Assembly (NCBI GenBank): GCA_003635185.1
Contig: PYJA01000032.1
Location: 32,754-96,753 of the forward strand
DNA from: Candidatus Poribacteria bacterium
GTDB taxonomy: Bacteria > Poribacteria > WGA-4E > WGA-3G
Direction of reading: 5' to 3'
Length of the DNA stretch: 64,000 nt
Below, one piece after another: positions 44,963 to 53,813 of the stretch. The position numbers were made by a program, and so were the translations under genes. Each line of letters starts with the position of its first letter. Position 1 is the stretch's first letter. Below the pieces are notes generated by a model. That model was not told where the DNA came from, ran no database searches, and worked only from the letters and a program-made list of their open reading frames with translations.

Positions 44963-45191
44963 CAGGGTTATTTAGTTTTATGAATTACCTATTGATGAGT
45001 ATTACTAAAAGTTAATATTGTAGGTCGGGTAGAGCGTTAACGAAACCTATAGGTGTAAACTTAACGTGAGTTTGATAATTAAAAGAACGAGCGCAAATTG
45101 AACAGAGAACGAACATATTTGATTAAAAAATCGTTATTTTGGTGTTTTTAACCCTCTAAATCCCCTTATCAAGGGGGCTTTAAGAGGAAAT
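44963..45191. repeat. One-ended family F and degenerate family D fragments
   Basis: CAGGGTTATTTAGTTTTA at 44963 and GATGAGTATTACTAAAAG following match the start of the elements at 62975 and 63513; GTAGGTCGGGTAGAGCG (45022-45038) is the same palindrome arm as at 63570. TAACCCTCTAAATCCCC, CAAGGGGG and TGTGGAAGTCC (45150-45191) are a degenerate family D end. No coding sequence in 44916-45421. Confidence 0.55.
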
Positions 45192-45421
45192 GTGGAAGTC
45201 CAAATTATTTATCAAACTCACGTTAAACTTAAGGATTTTTCCGCGCAGAAAGCCTCTCCAGTCCCTACGAGACTGAAGAGCATATCAACCAATAGGAAAC
45301 ATGGACAAAACATTCTGCTTATGTGAAATAGTATTCGACAAATAGTTATTTAGCACAACTCGTGAAATTACTATTTTGTTATCAATATTTATGCACACCC
45401 CTCACTATATATCACGACACC

Positions 45422-46309
45422 TCAAGAATTTGGTAAAAATTGACGAAGATGTCTACAACCGATAGCAAAACCCTCTAAGCCTGGTGCGCCACGGTCTTCG
45501 TTTTCTACACAGAGAACATAATCATAACCAGATTCCAACAACGCACCGATAATCGTCCCCCAGTTCAATTGCCCGCGTCCTGGTACCCGATACTGCCACC
45601 ACCAGTTGCCGATAATACCTTGCCGGAATAGCATACGTGGACTAATTTCGCAGTCCTTAACATCCGCATAGAACCACTTCCCGCTGAACATACGGATAGC
45701 GTCTTCAGCAGGCAAAATCCCCATCCACAGCCAGTGCGATGGATCACAGGATAACCCCAGCGCATCCGAAGGCACAGCATCAAGGGTCCGTTCCCACATT
45801 TCTGGATTACAAGCGATATTGCCCATGCGAACAGCACAATCTAACGCAAGTCGGATACCTTTCTCTTCGGCAGATTGCACAACAGGGGTCCACATCTGCT
45901 TGAATCGGTGGACGAGTTCTACTGAACGATCACCCGGGTTCCCCGGTTCAGAAGAAAATTGCCCATAAAAATGCCAGCTGACAGGACTTCCAGCGTAAGT
46001 AACTATTATAGGTATTTCAAGGATATAAGCTGCTTCAATTGCCTGCATCAACATATTGCTTGCATTTTCGCGTTTTTCTAAATCATCATCCAAAAGGTTA
46101 CAATGTGCCGTTAAGGCTGCGAGATAAATATCTGTATCCGCCAAAATCTGCTTGACTTCTTCTCCACCTGATTGTATAATCTGATTCGGTTCAAAAAGCC
46201 CGTTATTGTAGGGGCGGATTGCGTCAAAATCATTCGCTTTTGCCCACGCTATGCATTCAGCAAGACTCCACGCATCACCGCCAACACCCGTGCTAAAACT
46301 GATGTCCAT
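45422..46309 (-). CDS. Sugar phosphate isomerase/epimerase (AP endonuclease family 2 fold)
   Basis: 295 residues, a TIM barrel of the xylose-isomerase-like superfamily. Metal-ligand features: AAYILEIPIIVTYAGSP, ALDCAVR, SCDPSHWLW (Asp and His), FYADVKDC and CVENEDRG (final Glu). Often found next to Gfo/Idh/MocA genes in sugar or inositol catabolism; such a gene is indeed 1 kb away (47258-48226). Start 46309 has AGAGGATAAAAT upstream. The exact sugar is unknown. Confidence 0.85.
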   Translation of the reverse strand: MDISFSTGVGGDAWSLAECIAWAKANDFDAIRPYNNGLFEPNQIIQSGGEEVKQILADTDIYLAALTAHCNLLDDDLEKRENASNMLMQAIEAAYILEIPIIVTYAGSPVSWHFYGQFSSEPGNPGDRSVELVHRFKQMWTPVVQSAEEKGIRLALDCAVRMGNIACNPEMWERTLDAVPSDALGLSCDPSHWLWMGILPAEDAIRMFSGKWFYADVKDCEISPRMLFRQGIIGNWWWQYRVPGRGQLNWGTIIGALLESGYDYVLCVENEDRGAPGLEGFAIGCRHLRQFLPNS

Positions 46310-46337
46310 ATTTTATCCTCTCTATCTGAAATTGGGA

Positions 46338-46364
46338 ATTATACACATTATACACATTATACAG
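46338..46364. repeat. Three 9-base tandem repeats between divergent genes
   Basis: ATTATACAC, ATTATACAC, ATTATACAG, in the 57-base gap between the isomerase and glycosylase starts. The TATACA units may act as promoter or operator elements. Confidence 0.6.
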
Positions 46365-46366
46365 AT

Positions 46367-47041
46367 ATGCGAATTATTTGTGAAGAGAATCTCAATAAAA
46401 AACTGCTTGACCTATATCATCAACTCCGAGCAGAACACGGCGCACTCAAATGGTGGCCAGCAGATACGCCTTTTGAAGTAGCACTTGGCGCTATCTTAAC
46501 ACAAGCGACTGCGTGGCGTAACGTTGTGAAAGCGATTGATAACCTCAAAGCGGCAGATGCGTTCACACCTGAACAGATACACGCTATCAGCCAAGACGAG
46601 TTGGAACAACTGCTCCGCCCTTCCGGCTATTTTCGTATGAAAACGAAAAAGGTGCGCGCCTTCGTGGAACATATCGTCAAACGCCCGATGCAGGTGATGT
46701 TTGAGCAAGATGTTTCCGAATTACGAGAGGAACTTCTCTCTATCTACGGTGTCGGTCCCGAAACTGCCGATTCAATCATTCTCTACGCAGCAGAAAAACC
46801 GAGTTTTGTTGTGGATACCTATACTTATAGGCTGCTCAGTCGATTAGGATGGGTTGAGGGAAACTTTCACTATGCAAGACTCCGCGCGCTTTTTATGGAT
46901 AACTTACCGCACGAAGTGGAACTATTCAACGAATACCACGCCTTAATTGTTCGGCATGGTGCAAGAGTCTGTCAGAAAACACCGCAATGTCAAGCGTGTG
47001 GTTTGCAATCAGTTTGTGACTATTTTTTGAACCGAATCTAA
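46367..47041 (+). CDS. Endonuclease III-like HhH-GPD glycosylase (MagIII-like)
   Basis: 224 residues from ATG 46367; the longer frame overlaps the divergent gene and is rejected. Helix-hairpin-helix LLSIYGVGPETADSI followed by catalytic Asp in FVVDTYTYR. A Glu is present where Nth has the lyase Lys (GRKTAN to GPETAD), so a monofunctional base glycosylase like MagIII is likelier than an AP lyase. The C-terminus has four Cys (C-x5-C-x2-C-x5-C; CQKTPQC, QAC, SVC) for a [4Fe-4S] cluster. Removes damaged (probably alkylated) bases. Confidence 0.85.
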   Translation: MRIICEENLNKKLLDLYHQLRAEHGALKWWPADTPFEVALGAILTQATAWRNVVKAIDNLKAADAFTPEQIHAISQDELEQLLRPSGYFRMKTKKVRAFVEHIVKRPMQVMFEQDVSELREELLSIYGVGPETADSIILYAAEKPSFVVDTYTYRLLSRLGWVEGNFHYARLRALFMDNLPHEVELFNEYHALIVRHGARVCQKTPQCQACGLQSVCDYFLNRI

Positions 47042-47152
47042 TTACCGCTTTTTCTCTATAACAAGCACCTGATTCGTATCAACTTTTTTGAAGGAATATC
47101 AGATTTTTGTCCCGTATCGGACACATATATGCTATAATGCTGAAAATTAGTT

Positions 47153-47240
47153 TTGAGTTTTGCCAGACTTATGCTATAAATTCTGGCTGGTAGTGAGAAT
47201 TATTGGCGTACTTTCATCAGGATAACCAAAGAAAAGTACG
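47153..47240 (+). promoter_or_regulatory. Promoter and leader hairpin of the Gfo/Idh/MocA gene
   Basis: TTGAGT (47153-47158), 16-base spacer, TATAAA (47175-47180). In the leader CGTACTTT (47207-47214) pairs exactly with AAAGTACG (47233-47240), the hairpin ending 5 bases before AGGAG (47246). A second TATAAT lies at 47133. Confidence 0.5.
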
Positions 47241-47257
47241 TTATTAGGAGAAATTTA

Positions 47258-48226
47258 ATGGCTAATAATCTACGTTTCGGTGTTGTCGGTTTAGGTATGG
47301 GCATGAATCGTTCAGGTGTAATTCACAGTACAGATGGTGCTGAACTTGTAGCAGTTGCTGACCTCGTTGAAGATCGGCGGAAAGCAGCAGAAGAAAAGTT
47401 CGGGTGCGAAAGCCACGATGACGCGCTGGAAATGTTCGACCGTGACGATATTGATGTGGCAATGATTATGACCCCCAGTGGTCTCCACGGAAAGTTCGGC
47501 GAGGAAGCAGCACGCCGCGGAAAACACGTCATCACCACAAAACCGATGGATGTCAGCGTTGAAAATTGTAATTCGCTCATCAAAACCTGTGAAGAAAATA
47601 ACGTCAAACTGCTCGTTGACTTTGGAGAACGCTACGGCACTCACAATCGGAAAATCAAGGCAGTACTGGAACAAGGCGCACTCGGTAAACCGCTGCTGTG
47701 TGAACTACGTATGAAATGGAAACGCCCCGATAGCTACTATGTCGGTTGGCACGGCACATGGGAACTTGACGGTGGCGGCTCTATCATGAATCAAGGCGTA
47801 CACTACATCGACCTGATGTTATGGTTTATGGGACCCGTCAAACGAGTCATCGGTGCACACTTTGATGTTTACGACCACGAAAATTGTGAAACCGAAGATA
47901 TGACCGCCGCAATTTTAGAATTTGAAAGCGGCGCGCTCGGACACGTCTTGACTACCACAACGTATCCTGGCGGTAACGTGTCTATGATTCACATTCACGG
48001 TCAACATGGTATTATCGGTTTGGGACCTGAAATGTGGCAGTTCCCCGAAGGTAAAGAACCGGACATTGAACTCCCCTCTTATCCCGGTAATGTTATCCAA
48101 GATGCTTTACGCGTTATCCACGATGACGCAGAACCTGCAGTTGATGGATATGAAGGTAGACGTTCTGTTGCACTTAACATGGCTATCTATGAATGCGCGC
48201 GTAATGGTGAGTCTTTAGCATTATAG
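47258..48226 (+). CDS. Gfo/Idh/MocA family oxidoreductase
   Basis: 322 residues. Rossmann fold FGVVGLGMGMNRSGVI with NAD(P) binding; VITTKPMDVSVE corresponds to the EKP motif, here with TKP (Glu replaced by Thr), and the C-terminal domain has GGGSIMNQGVHYIDLMLW with the catalytic His. Family members oxidise or reduce sugars and inositols. AGGAG is 7 bases before ATG 47258. The isomerase at 45422-46309 may act on the same compound, but this is inference. Confidence 0.88.
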   Translation: MANNLRFGVVGLGMGMNRSGVIHSTDGAELVAVADLVEDRRKAAEEKFGCESHDDALEMFDRDDIDVAMIMTPSGLHGKFGEEAARRGKHVITTKPMDVSVENCNSLIKTCEENNVKLLVDFGERYGTHNRKIKAVLEQGALGKPLLCELRMKWKRPDSYYVGWHGTWELDGGGSIMNQGVHYIDLMLWFMGPVKRVIGAHFDVYDHENCETEDMTAAILEFESGALGHVLTTTTYPGGNVSMIHIHGQHGIIGLGPEMWQFPEGKEPDIELPSYPGNVIQDALRVIHDDAEPAVDGYEGRRSVALNMAIYECARNGESLAL

Positions 48227-48236
48227 TGTTAAAATC

Positions 48237-48307
48237 TTCTGTAGGTACGCGGATCCCTCTTTTAAGTGCAATCTCCGCGATGCAAGATGGAAACCGCACC
48301 TACAGAA
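48237..48307. terminator. Inverted repeat between convergent genes
   Basis: TTCTGTAGGT (48237-48246) with ACCTACAGAA (48298-48307) and inner CGCGGA/TCCGCG pairing. It lies between the stops of the oxidoreductase (+) and mutS (-) and could end both. Confidence 0.55.
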
Positions 48308-48322
48308 CTAATGTCAAAAAGA

Positions 48323-51010
48323 TCAAGATTCCTCTGCTTTTGCCTTCAAGTCATAAAGAATATTCACAGCATCTAAAGGTGTTATTTGCGAAAGTTCTAA
48401 CTGCCGAATTTCTTCTATAAGTGGGTGTGTTTTTGGTGTGAACAGTGCCATCTGAAGTGAATCGCTCTGCAACGTTTTTCGAGTAACGCGGCGTTTTGGG
48501 CGCGGCATTGTCTGGGTTGTTTTCTGCGGTTTTTCTGCTGCGCTATCTGCTTCAACGCTGAGATTGTGCTGCTCAAGCACTTCAAGTATTTGCTGCGCAC
48601 GCATAATCACAGTGTGCGGTAAACCTGCAAGCCGAGCAACATGAATCCCATAACTCTGGTCAGCACCACCGGGTACAACTTTTCGCAGGAAAGTAACCTT
48701 CTCTCCATCTTCATGCACAGCGACGTTGTAGTTTTTGGAGCTTTTGTACTTGCTTGCAAGTTCCACCAATTCATGGTAATGCGTAGCAAAAAGCGTTTTA
48801 GCCCCCATCTTTTTCTCATCAAGTAGATACTCTGAAACTGCCCACGCAATGCTAAGCCCATCAAACGTGCTTGTGCCGCGTCCAACTTCATCCAAAATAA
48901 CGAGACTCTTACGCGTCGCATTGTTGAGGATATTCGCTGTTTCGTTCATCTCCACAAGGAAGGTACTCTGTCCCATCACGAGATTATCCGATGCACCGAC
49001 TCGAGTAAAAATCCTATCTACCAATCCAATTTTCGCTGCAGATGCTGGCACAAAACACCCTATTTGCGACATCAAGACAATCAGTGCTGTCTGGCGTAAA
49101 TAGGTGCTTTTTCCACTCATATTGGGTCCCGTGATGATATGTAGTTGCTCGTCATCACAGTTAAGCATCGTATCGTTAGGCACAAAACCTTCTTGGGTGA
49201 ATATCTGTTCTACCACTGGATGTCGACCATCCCGGATAATAATTTCCTCACTGCTCTCCACAGTAGGTTTCACGTAGTTATATCTCGATGCGCAATATGC
49301 AAAGTTCGCTATCACATCAACCATCGCAATGACGACAGATATTTTTTGTATTTCCTCTGTGGATTTTGCCACCTCGTCCCGAATTTCGCAAAATAGTTCA
49401 TATTCAAGCGTTTGTATCCGATCCTCTGCGTTCAAGACTTTCGCTTCCTGCTCTTTCAGTTCAGGTGTAATAAACCGCTCCGAGTTTCGCAAGGTCTGTT
49501 TGCGGATATAGTGTTCCGGCACCATGTTGAGATTCGGTTTCGTCACCTCAATATAGTAGCCAAAAACCTGATTAAACCCGATCTTCAGTGATGTAATCCC
49601 GCTGCGTTTTCGTTCCTCTTCTTGCAGTGCTGCCATCCATTCTCTACCTTGCCCCACAATTTGTCTTAGTTCATCAAGCTCAGTGTTATAGCCATCGCTA
49701 ATCACACCTCCCTCACGAATTGTTGCAGGCGGGTTCAGATGAATCCCATGTTCAATCAATTCTGCCAATGTTGTCATTGGATTCAATTCTGCATTCAGGG
49801 AAGTTAAAAGCGGTGCCTGACAATTTTGGAGTTGTGCTTTAACAGCAGGAATCAGTCGGAGGGAATCTTTGAGTGAATGTAGGTCGCGCCCATTTACTGA
49901 ACCGAGACTGATACGAGTGATAAGCCGTTCTATATCGGACATCTGCTCAAGCACTTCCCGCAATTCTTCTTGTAAATTTATCTGTGTTTTTAATTCGTCA
50001 ACTGCGTCAAGTCGTTCTTTAATAGTTCCTACATCTAACAAAGGTTGCAATAGACATTGCCGCAGCTTTCTACCACCCATAGAGGTCACCGTTTGATCAA
50101 GTACTTCAAGTAATGTGCCTTTTGTAGACCCATCGCGAATAGAAGCAATTAACTCAAGATTACGCTGTGTATCTGCATCCAGCACCATAAAATCTTCCAG
50201 CGTGTAGGTATGGAGAGAAAGGATATGTTCGACTTCCTGTTTCTGCGTTTCATGGAGATAATAGATGAGTGCGCCCGCTGCGCAGATAGCAGTAGAGAGA
50301 TGCTCACATCCGAATCCATCCAGCGAAATCGTTCGGAAATGTTGAAGCAGTTCGGTTCGAGCCGTATCAAAGTCAAACCGCCAATCAGGAAGCAAATTGA
50401 CCACAGCTTTGAGTTCTACTTTGAGTTGTTCAAACATTTTTTCATCTTCAAAAGATTCCGAAAAAAGACATTCTTTTGGTGAGAATCGGTGTATTTCTGC
50501 CCAAAGTCGTGAAAGATCTGTGAACTCCGTTACCTGAAATTCTCCAGTAGAGAGATCCGCAACTGCGATGCCATAAGTGTCTTTCTGATGATAAATTGAA
50601 ATTAGATAATTGTTTGTCTTATGCTCAAGTGCTTTTGGATCAGTGACAGTGCCAGGTGTGACAATTCGGACAACATCGCGTTTGACAAGGCGATTTTCAT
50701 CGCGCGCAATTTTCGCATCTTCAGTCTGATCCAAAATTGCGACTTTGTGGCCAGCAGCAACTAATTTGTAAAGATAAGAGTCAAGTGCATGGTGTGGGAT
50801 TCCTGCCATTGGGGGCGGCGGTGTTTTTTGGTTCTTATGGCTTCTGGCGGTCAGGGCGATTTCCAGGAGACGTGAAATTAGCTCAGCATCTTCAAAGAAA
50901 GCTTCATAGAAATCACCAACCCGACAAAGAAGGATAGCATCTTCATGCTGTTTTTTTACCTCTTTGTAAAGGTCTATCATGGAAAGTTCTGACTGTCTCA
51001 GACGCGGCAT
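48323..51010 (-). CDS. mutS: DNA mismatch repair protein MutS
   Basis: 895 residues, full length. N-terminal mismatch-binding motif VGDFYEAF (Phe-x-Glu), connector, core and clamp, then the ATPase: GPNMSGKSTYLRQ (Walker A, about 640), DEVGRGTSTFDGLSIAW (Walker B and signature), ATHYHEL. C-terminal helix-turn-helix region present. Recognises mispairs and recruits MutL; no mutL in the window. Start 51010 has AAGGATA upstream. First gene of a run of minus-strand genes. Confidence 0.96.
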   Translation of the reverse strand: MPRLRQSELSMIDLYKEVKKQHEDAILLCRVGDFYEAFFEDAELISRLLEIALTARSHKNQKTPPPPMAGIPHHALDSYLYKLVAAGHKVAILDQTEDAKIARDENRLVKRDVVRIVTPGTVTDPKALEHKTNNYLISIYHQKDTYGIAVADLSTGEFQVTEFTDLSRLWAEIHRFSPKECLFSESFEDEKMFEQLKVELKAVVNLLPDWRFDFDTARTELLQHFRTISLDGFGCEHLSTAICAAGALIYYLHETQKQEVEHILSLHTYTLEDFMVLDADTQRNLELIASIRDGSTKGTLLEVLDQTVTSMGGRKLRQCLLQPLLDVGTIKERLDAVDELKTQINLQEELREVLEQMSDIERLITRISLGSVNGRDLHSLKDSLRLIPAVKAQLQNCQAPLLTSLNAELNPMTTLAELIEHGIHLNPPATIREGGVISDGYNTELDELRQIVGQGREWMAALQEEERKRSGITSLKIGFNQVFGYYIEVTKPNLNMVPEHYIRKQTLRNSERFITPELKEQEAKVLNAEDRIQTLEYELFCEIRDEVAKSTEEIQKISVVIAMVDVIANFAYCASRYNYVKPTVESSEEIIIRDGRHPVVEQIFTQEGFVPNDTMLNCDDEQLHIITGPNMSGKSTYLRQTALIVLMSQIGCFVPASAAKIGLVDRIFTRVGASDNLVMGQSTFLVEMNETANILNNATRKSLVILDEVGRGTSTFDGLSIAWAVSEYLLDEKKMGAKTLFATHYHELVELASKYKSSKNYNVAVHEDGEKVTFLRKVVPGGADQSYGIHVARLAGLPHTVIMRAQQILEVLEQHNLSVEADSAAEKPQKTTQTMPRPKRRVTRKTLQSDSLQMALFTPKTHPLIEEIRQLELSQITPLDAVNILYDLKAKAEES

Positions 51011-51173
51011 TTAGGTATCCTTATATATTTTACTAAATTCTATTTTTCGGAAAAATGTGTGCTGTTGTTTTTGGGTGATCGGTACCAAAACTTACCTATT
51101 TGAAACCCACAAGTCTATTATTACCAACATTTGTGCGGTGTCCTGCTAATGTTTTGTCGGTATGTATTTCTAT

Positions 51174-51542
51174 CTACTCTTCTGGTTCTGGTTCAAGCAC
51201 AAACTTAAGTTTGTCAATAGCACGGTTAATAGGCAATTCATAAAACTTTTGCAGATCCCGCAATTCGTTTGCTATGTCAAAAGCGGCAAGGACCGGGACT
51301 CGTGTATGGTCGTAGCCTTTCTGCGTAAAACTTTCTATCCGCTGCTTAACATAAGCGACCAAGATGTCAATGTCCTCAGCGGTTAATTCCTCTGTCGGTC
51401 TAATAGAATAAGGGATACCCAAAATAACAAAACGAATGACTTTACCTTCTCCAGTAGGTTGTTTTTCTTCCTCTGTTTGCTGTTCGTCTTGTATATCAGT
51501 TTGCTGTTCGTCTTGTATATCAGTTTGCTGTTCGTCTTGCAT
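51174..51542 (-). CDS. ZapA-like cell division protein
   Basis: 122 residues. The fold VIRFVILGIPYSIRPTEE ... DILVAYVKQRI ... VLAAFDIANELRDL has the ZapA pattern (beta strands, then long helix that forms a tetramer), which binds FtsZ. The N-terminal 25 residues are repeats of QDEQQTDI, from 24-base tandem repeats, unlike classic ZapA. Weak sequence similarity makes this a moderate call. It lies just 5' of mutS, 163 bases before it. Confidence 0.6.
   Translation of the reverse strand: MQDEQQTDIQDEQQTDIQDEQQTEEEKQPTGEGKVIRFVILGIPYSIRPTEELTAEDIDILVAYVKQRIESFTQKGYDHTRVPVLAAFDIANELRDLQKFYELPINRAIDKLKFVLEPEPEE
51476..51542 (-). repeat. 24-base tandem repeats at the start of the ZapA-like gene
   Basis: CAAGACGAACAGCAAACTGA plus TATA repeated about 2.6 times in frame, coding QDEQQTDI. 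Confidence 0.75.
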
Positions 51543-51639
51543 ATCTGTTCCTTTCAGAAAAAGTTCATAATTTACGCCGCTGTGTCTGGATTATAAACGA
51601 GATTTGATAGAATTAGAGAAAATTACTAAATCTGTTTTT

Positions 51640-52524
51640 TTATGAAAGTGCTTTCCGCATGGTTTCCACGCACGGTTCAACACCAGTCCACCGTTCAAAA
51701 GCGATTGCTCCTTGATGCACCAACATACCGATTCCGCCAACTATTTTACATCCTTTTTCAGCTGCTGTTGTTAATAACGTTGTCATGGGCGGAGTGTATA
51801 CAATATCGTAGACGATAGTACTTGGTTGTAGCCAATTCGGGTCAATCAAAAGTGGATGTGAGGTATCCATACTTGATGAAGCAGTATTGACGAGCAATGC
51901 GCTGCTCCTGACCGCATCTGGCAATTGGGAATCCTGCAATCCCATGCCTTCAAGGGCAGTTTTATGTCCGGTTTCCTCCTGCACATTAATCTTTTCGGAA
52001 AGTTCTTCTGCTAACGCAACCGCCTTTGATACCGTTCGGTTAGCAATAACGACTGAACGCACACCTGCAAGTGCTAAAGCGACCACAACTGCCCGCGCTG
52101 AACCACCTGCGCCTAATACGACAACATCTTTATCAACTGGTACTGATGCGCCTGTCTCCTCCAATGCCCTTAAAAATCCAGGGGCATCTGTATTTTCACC
52201 GTGGACCTCTCCATCAATAAAAGTAAGTGTATTTACAGCACCAATGAGTTCCGCCTCCCGCGAGATAGATGTCAAAAACGGAATGACCGCCTGCTTATGT
52301 GGAAGTGTGACATTGATTCCGACCACGTTGAGTGCCTTAAATCCGTTCATTGCTTCAGCTACTGCGTCAACAGGCACGTGGAACGGCACATAGACATAGA
52401 CATAATCAAGTCCTGCTTTTATAAGGGCAGCGTTGTGCATTTGCGGGGAACGACTATGTTCTACTGGTGCTCCTATCACGCCAACAATTTTTGTGTGACC
52501 GGTGATTGTGTGTAACTTATCCAT
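51640..52524 (-). CDS. aroE: Shikimate 5-dehydrogenase
   Basis: 294 residues. NADPH-dependent reduction of 3-dehydroshikimate in the shikimate pathway. GAPVEHSRSPQMHNAA at the N-terminus (substrate Ser residues), GINVTLPHKQAVIP (catalytic Lys), NTDAPGFLRAL (Asp), and GAGGSARAVVVAL (NADP-binding), with NRT after it. All catalytic residues intact. The start at 52524 lacks a clear Shine-Dalgarno. Confidence 0.95.
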   Translation of the reverse strand: MDKLHTITGHTKIVGVIGAPVEHSRSPQMHNAALIKAGLDYVYVYVPFHVPVDAVAEAMNGFKALNVVGINVTLPHKQAVIPFLTSISREAELIGAVNTLTFIDGEVHGENTDAPGFLRALEETGASVPVDKDVVVLGAGGSARAVVVALALAGVRSVVIANRTVSKAVALAEELSEKINVQEETGHKTALEGMGLQDSQLPDAVRSSALLVNTASSSMDTSHPLLIDPNWLQPSTIVYDIVYTPPMTTLLTTAAEKGCKIVGGIGMLVHQGAIAFERWTGVEPCVETMRKALS

Positions 52525-52573
52525 CTAATTTTTACGTCAACCTTTATAATACCCGACATGATTTGTGTATGAA

Positions 52574-53641
52574 TCAATCCGCTTGCTTGAGGTGTCCCCA
52601 CTGAAGCGTGAGTTTACCCGCAGGCGACACAACATACGGACTATTACTTACCCAATCCACTGCAATATCACTGACGGGACGTTCTAATAAGGTCGTTATT
52701 TTTTCGGTAGCAATATGATACTTATAGATGTTACTTGATGGAGCTTCATCAGGGGGTAGTTCCGGTTCGTTCAACTTTATCTGACGCGCGCTGAAAACTA
52801 CCGATTTGCCGTTATCTGCCCAGTCAATACTTCCAGGATCCCAGTGTATCGGTATATTTAACTGCCTGACCGTTTCACCGTTCAGGTTACAGATATAATA
52901 CCGATACGCCTTCGGGGTATTTATTATACCATTCGGATCTTTTCTTTTCTGGGTAAACTCTTCTTGTGTATACAGTATCTGTTTACCGTTCGGTGACCAG
53001 CGTGGACTGTGTCGCGTTATAAACAATTCACCCTGTGGTGCTTCCGGTACCAGTCTACGCATATTACCACCATCGGAATCCATAATATAGACATTGCCCC
53101 CTGTCCCGATAAAAGGAACATCATGTATCAAAAACACAATTTGTTTACCATCCGGTGACCAATCCGGGGAAATTATGTAATGATTAGCAATCTTTTCAAG
53201 TTTACCGGTCTTAAGATGCAGCACGATGGTGTTATTCTCTTGCGTTCTGTTTATTTCCTCAGTCCTTGTAAATGCAACTTTTTCTCCATCGGGTGAAAAA
53301 GTTGGACAGCAATCAAACATTTTATTTTTTATAGGGTGGGTGATGTGTTGGATATTCGTGCCATCAGCATTCATCAGGTGGATTGTAGAGTGAGCTGAGT
53401 AAACAATCTGGTTGCCATCTGCCGACCAACGCGGGTGTCCAACGTCCTGTGAAGTGGTAATTAGCGTTAAATCGCTGCCATTATCCTCCATAGCATATAT
53501 TTCGTAAACACCTTCAAAAAGAAAAAATCCATCAAAATCAACATGTTTGCCATGTTTTGAAAGGAAAACGATTTTAGCACTTGCAACAGTAGAAAAAAGT
53601 AGTAGCAAGAGGCATAAGATTGTCCGTTTCCAAAAATGCAT
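52574..53641 (-). CDS. TolB-like PD40 beta-propeller exported protein
   Basis: 355 residues from ATG 53641, with GGAGGT 5 bases upstream; a cleavable signal peptide follows (ILCLLLLLFSTVASA, cut near residue 22). Repeated PD40 motifs (SPDGEKVAFTR, SPDWSPDGKQIVF, SPRWSPNGKQILY, WADNGKSVVF) give about six blades. TolB-like propellers act in the periplasm as binding platforms; no tol/pal genes are nearby. Role unknown. Confidence 0.85.
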   Translation of the reverse strand: MHFWKRTILCLLLLLFSTVASAKIVFLSKHGKHVDFDGFFLFEGVYEIYAMEDNGSDLTLITTSQDVGHPRWSADGNQIVYSAHSTIHLMNADGTNIQHITHPIKNKMFDCCPTFSPDGEKVAFTRTEEINRTQENNTIVLHLKTGKLEKIANHYIISPDWSPDGKQIVFLIHDVPFIGTGGNVYIMDSDGGNMRRLVPEAPQGELFITRHSPRWSPNGKQILYTQEEFTQKRKDPNGIINTPKAYRYYICNLNGETVRQLNIPIHWDPGSIDWADNGKSVVFSARQIKLNEPELPPDEAPSSNIYKYHIATEKITTLLERPVSDIAVDWVSNSPYVVSPAGKLTLQWGHLKQAD

Positions 53642-53813
53642 TGTAGACCTCCGTTGATGTTGCAAGAAACTCCATTGTAGATATTCCATTAAACAACAGT
53701 AATATAGCAATATTGTTAAAAGTTGTCAACGGGTCCAGAGGTATTCAGTTTTCGTTTTTTACCCAGAAGTGTAAAATAATACCCATAAAACCAAAAGAGG
53801 CAATGAATTAATG

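Noticed and set aside
46172-46366. Longer N-terminus of the HhH glycosylase
   Set aside because: It would overlap the start of the divergent isomerase gene; the family motif and length fit the start at 46367.
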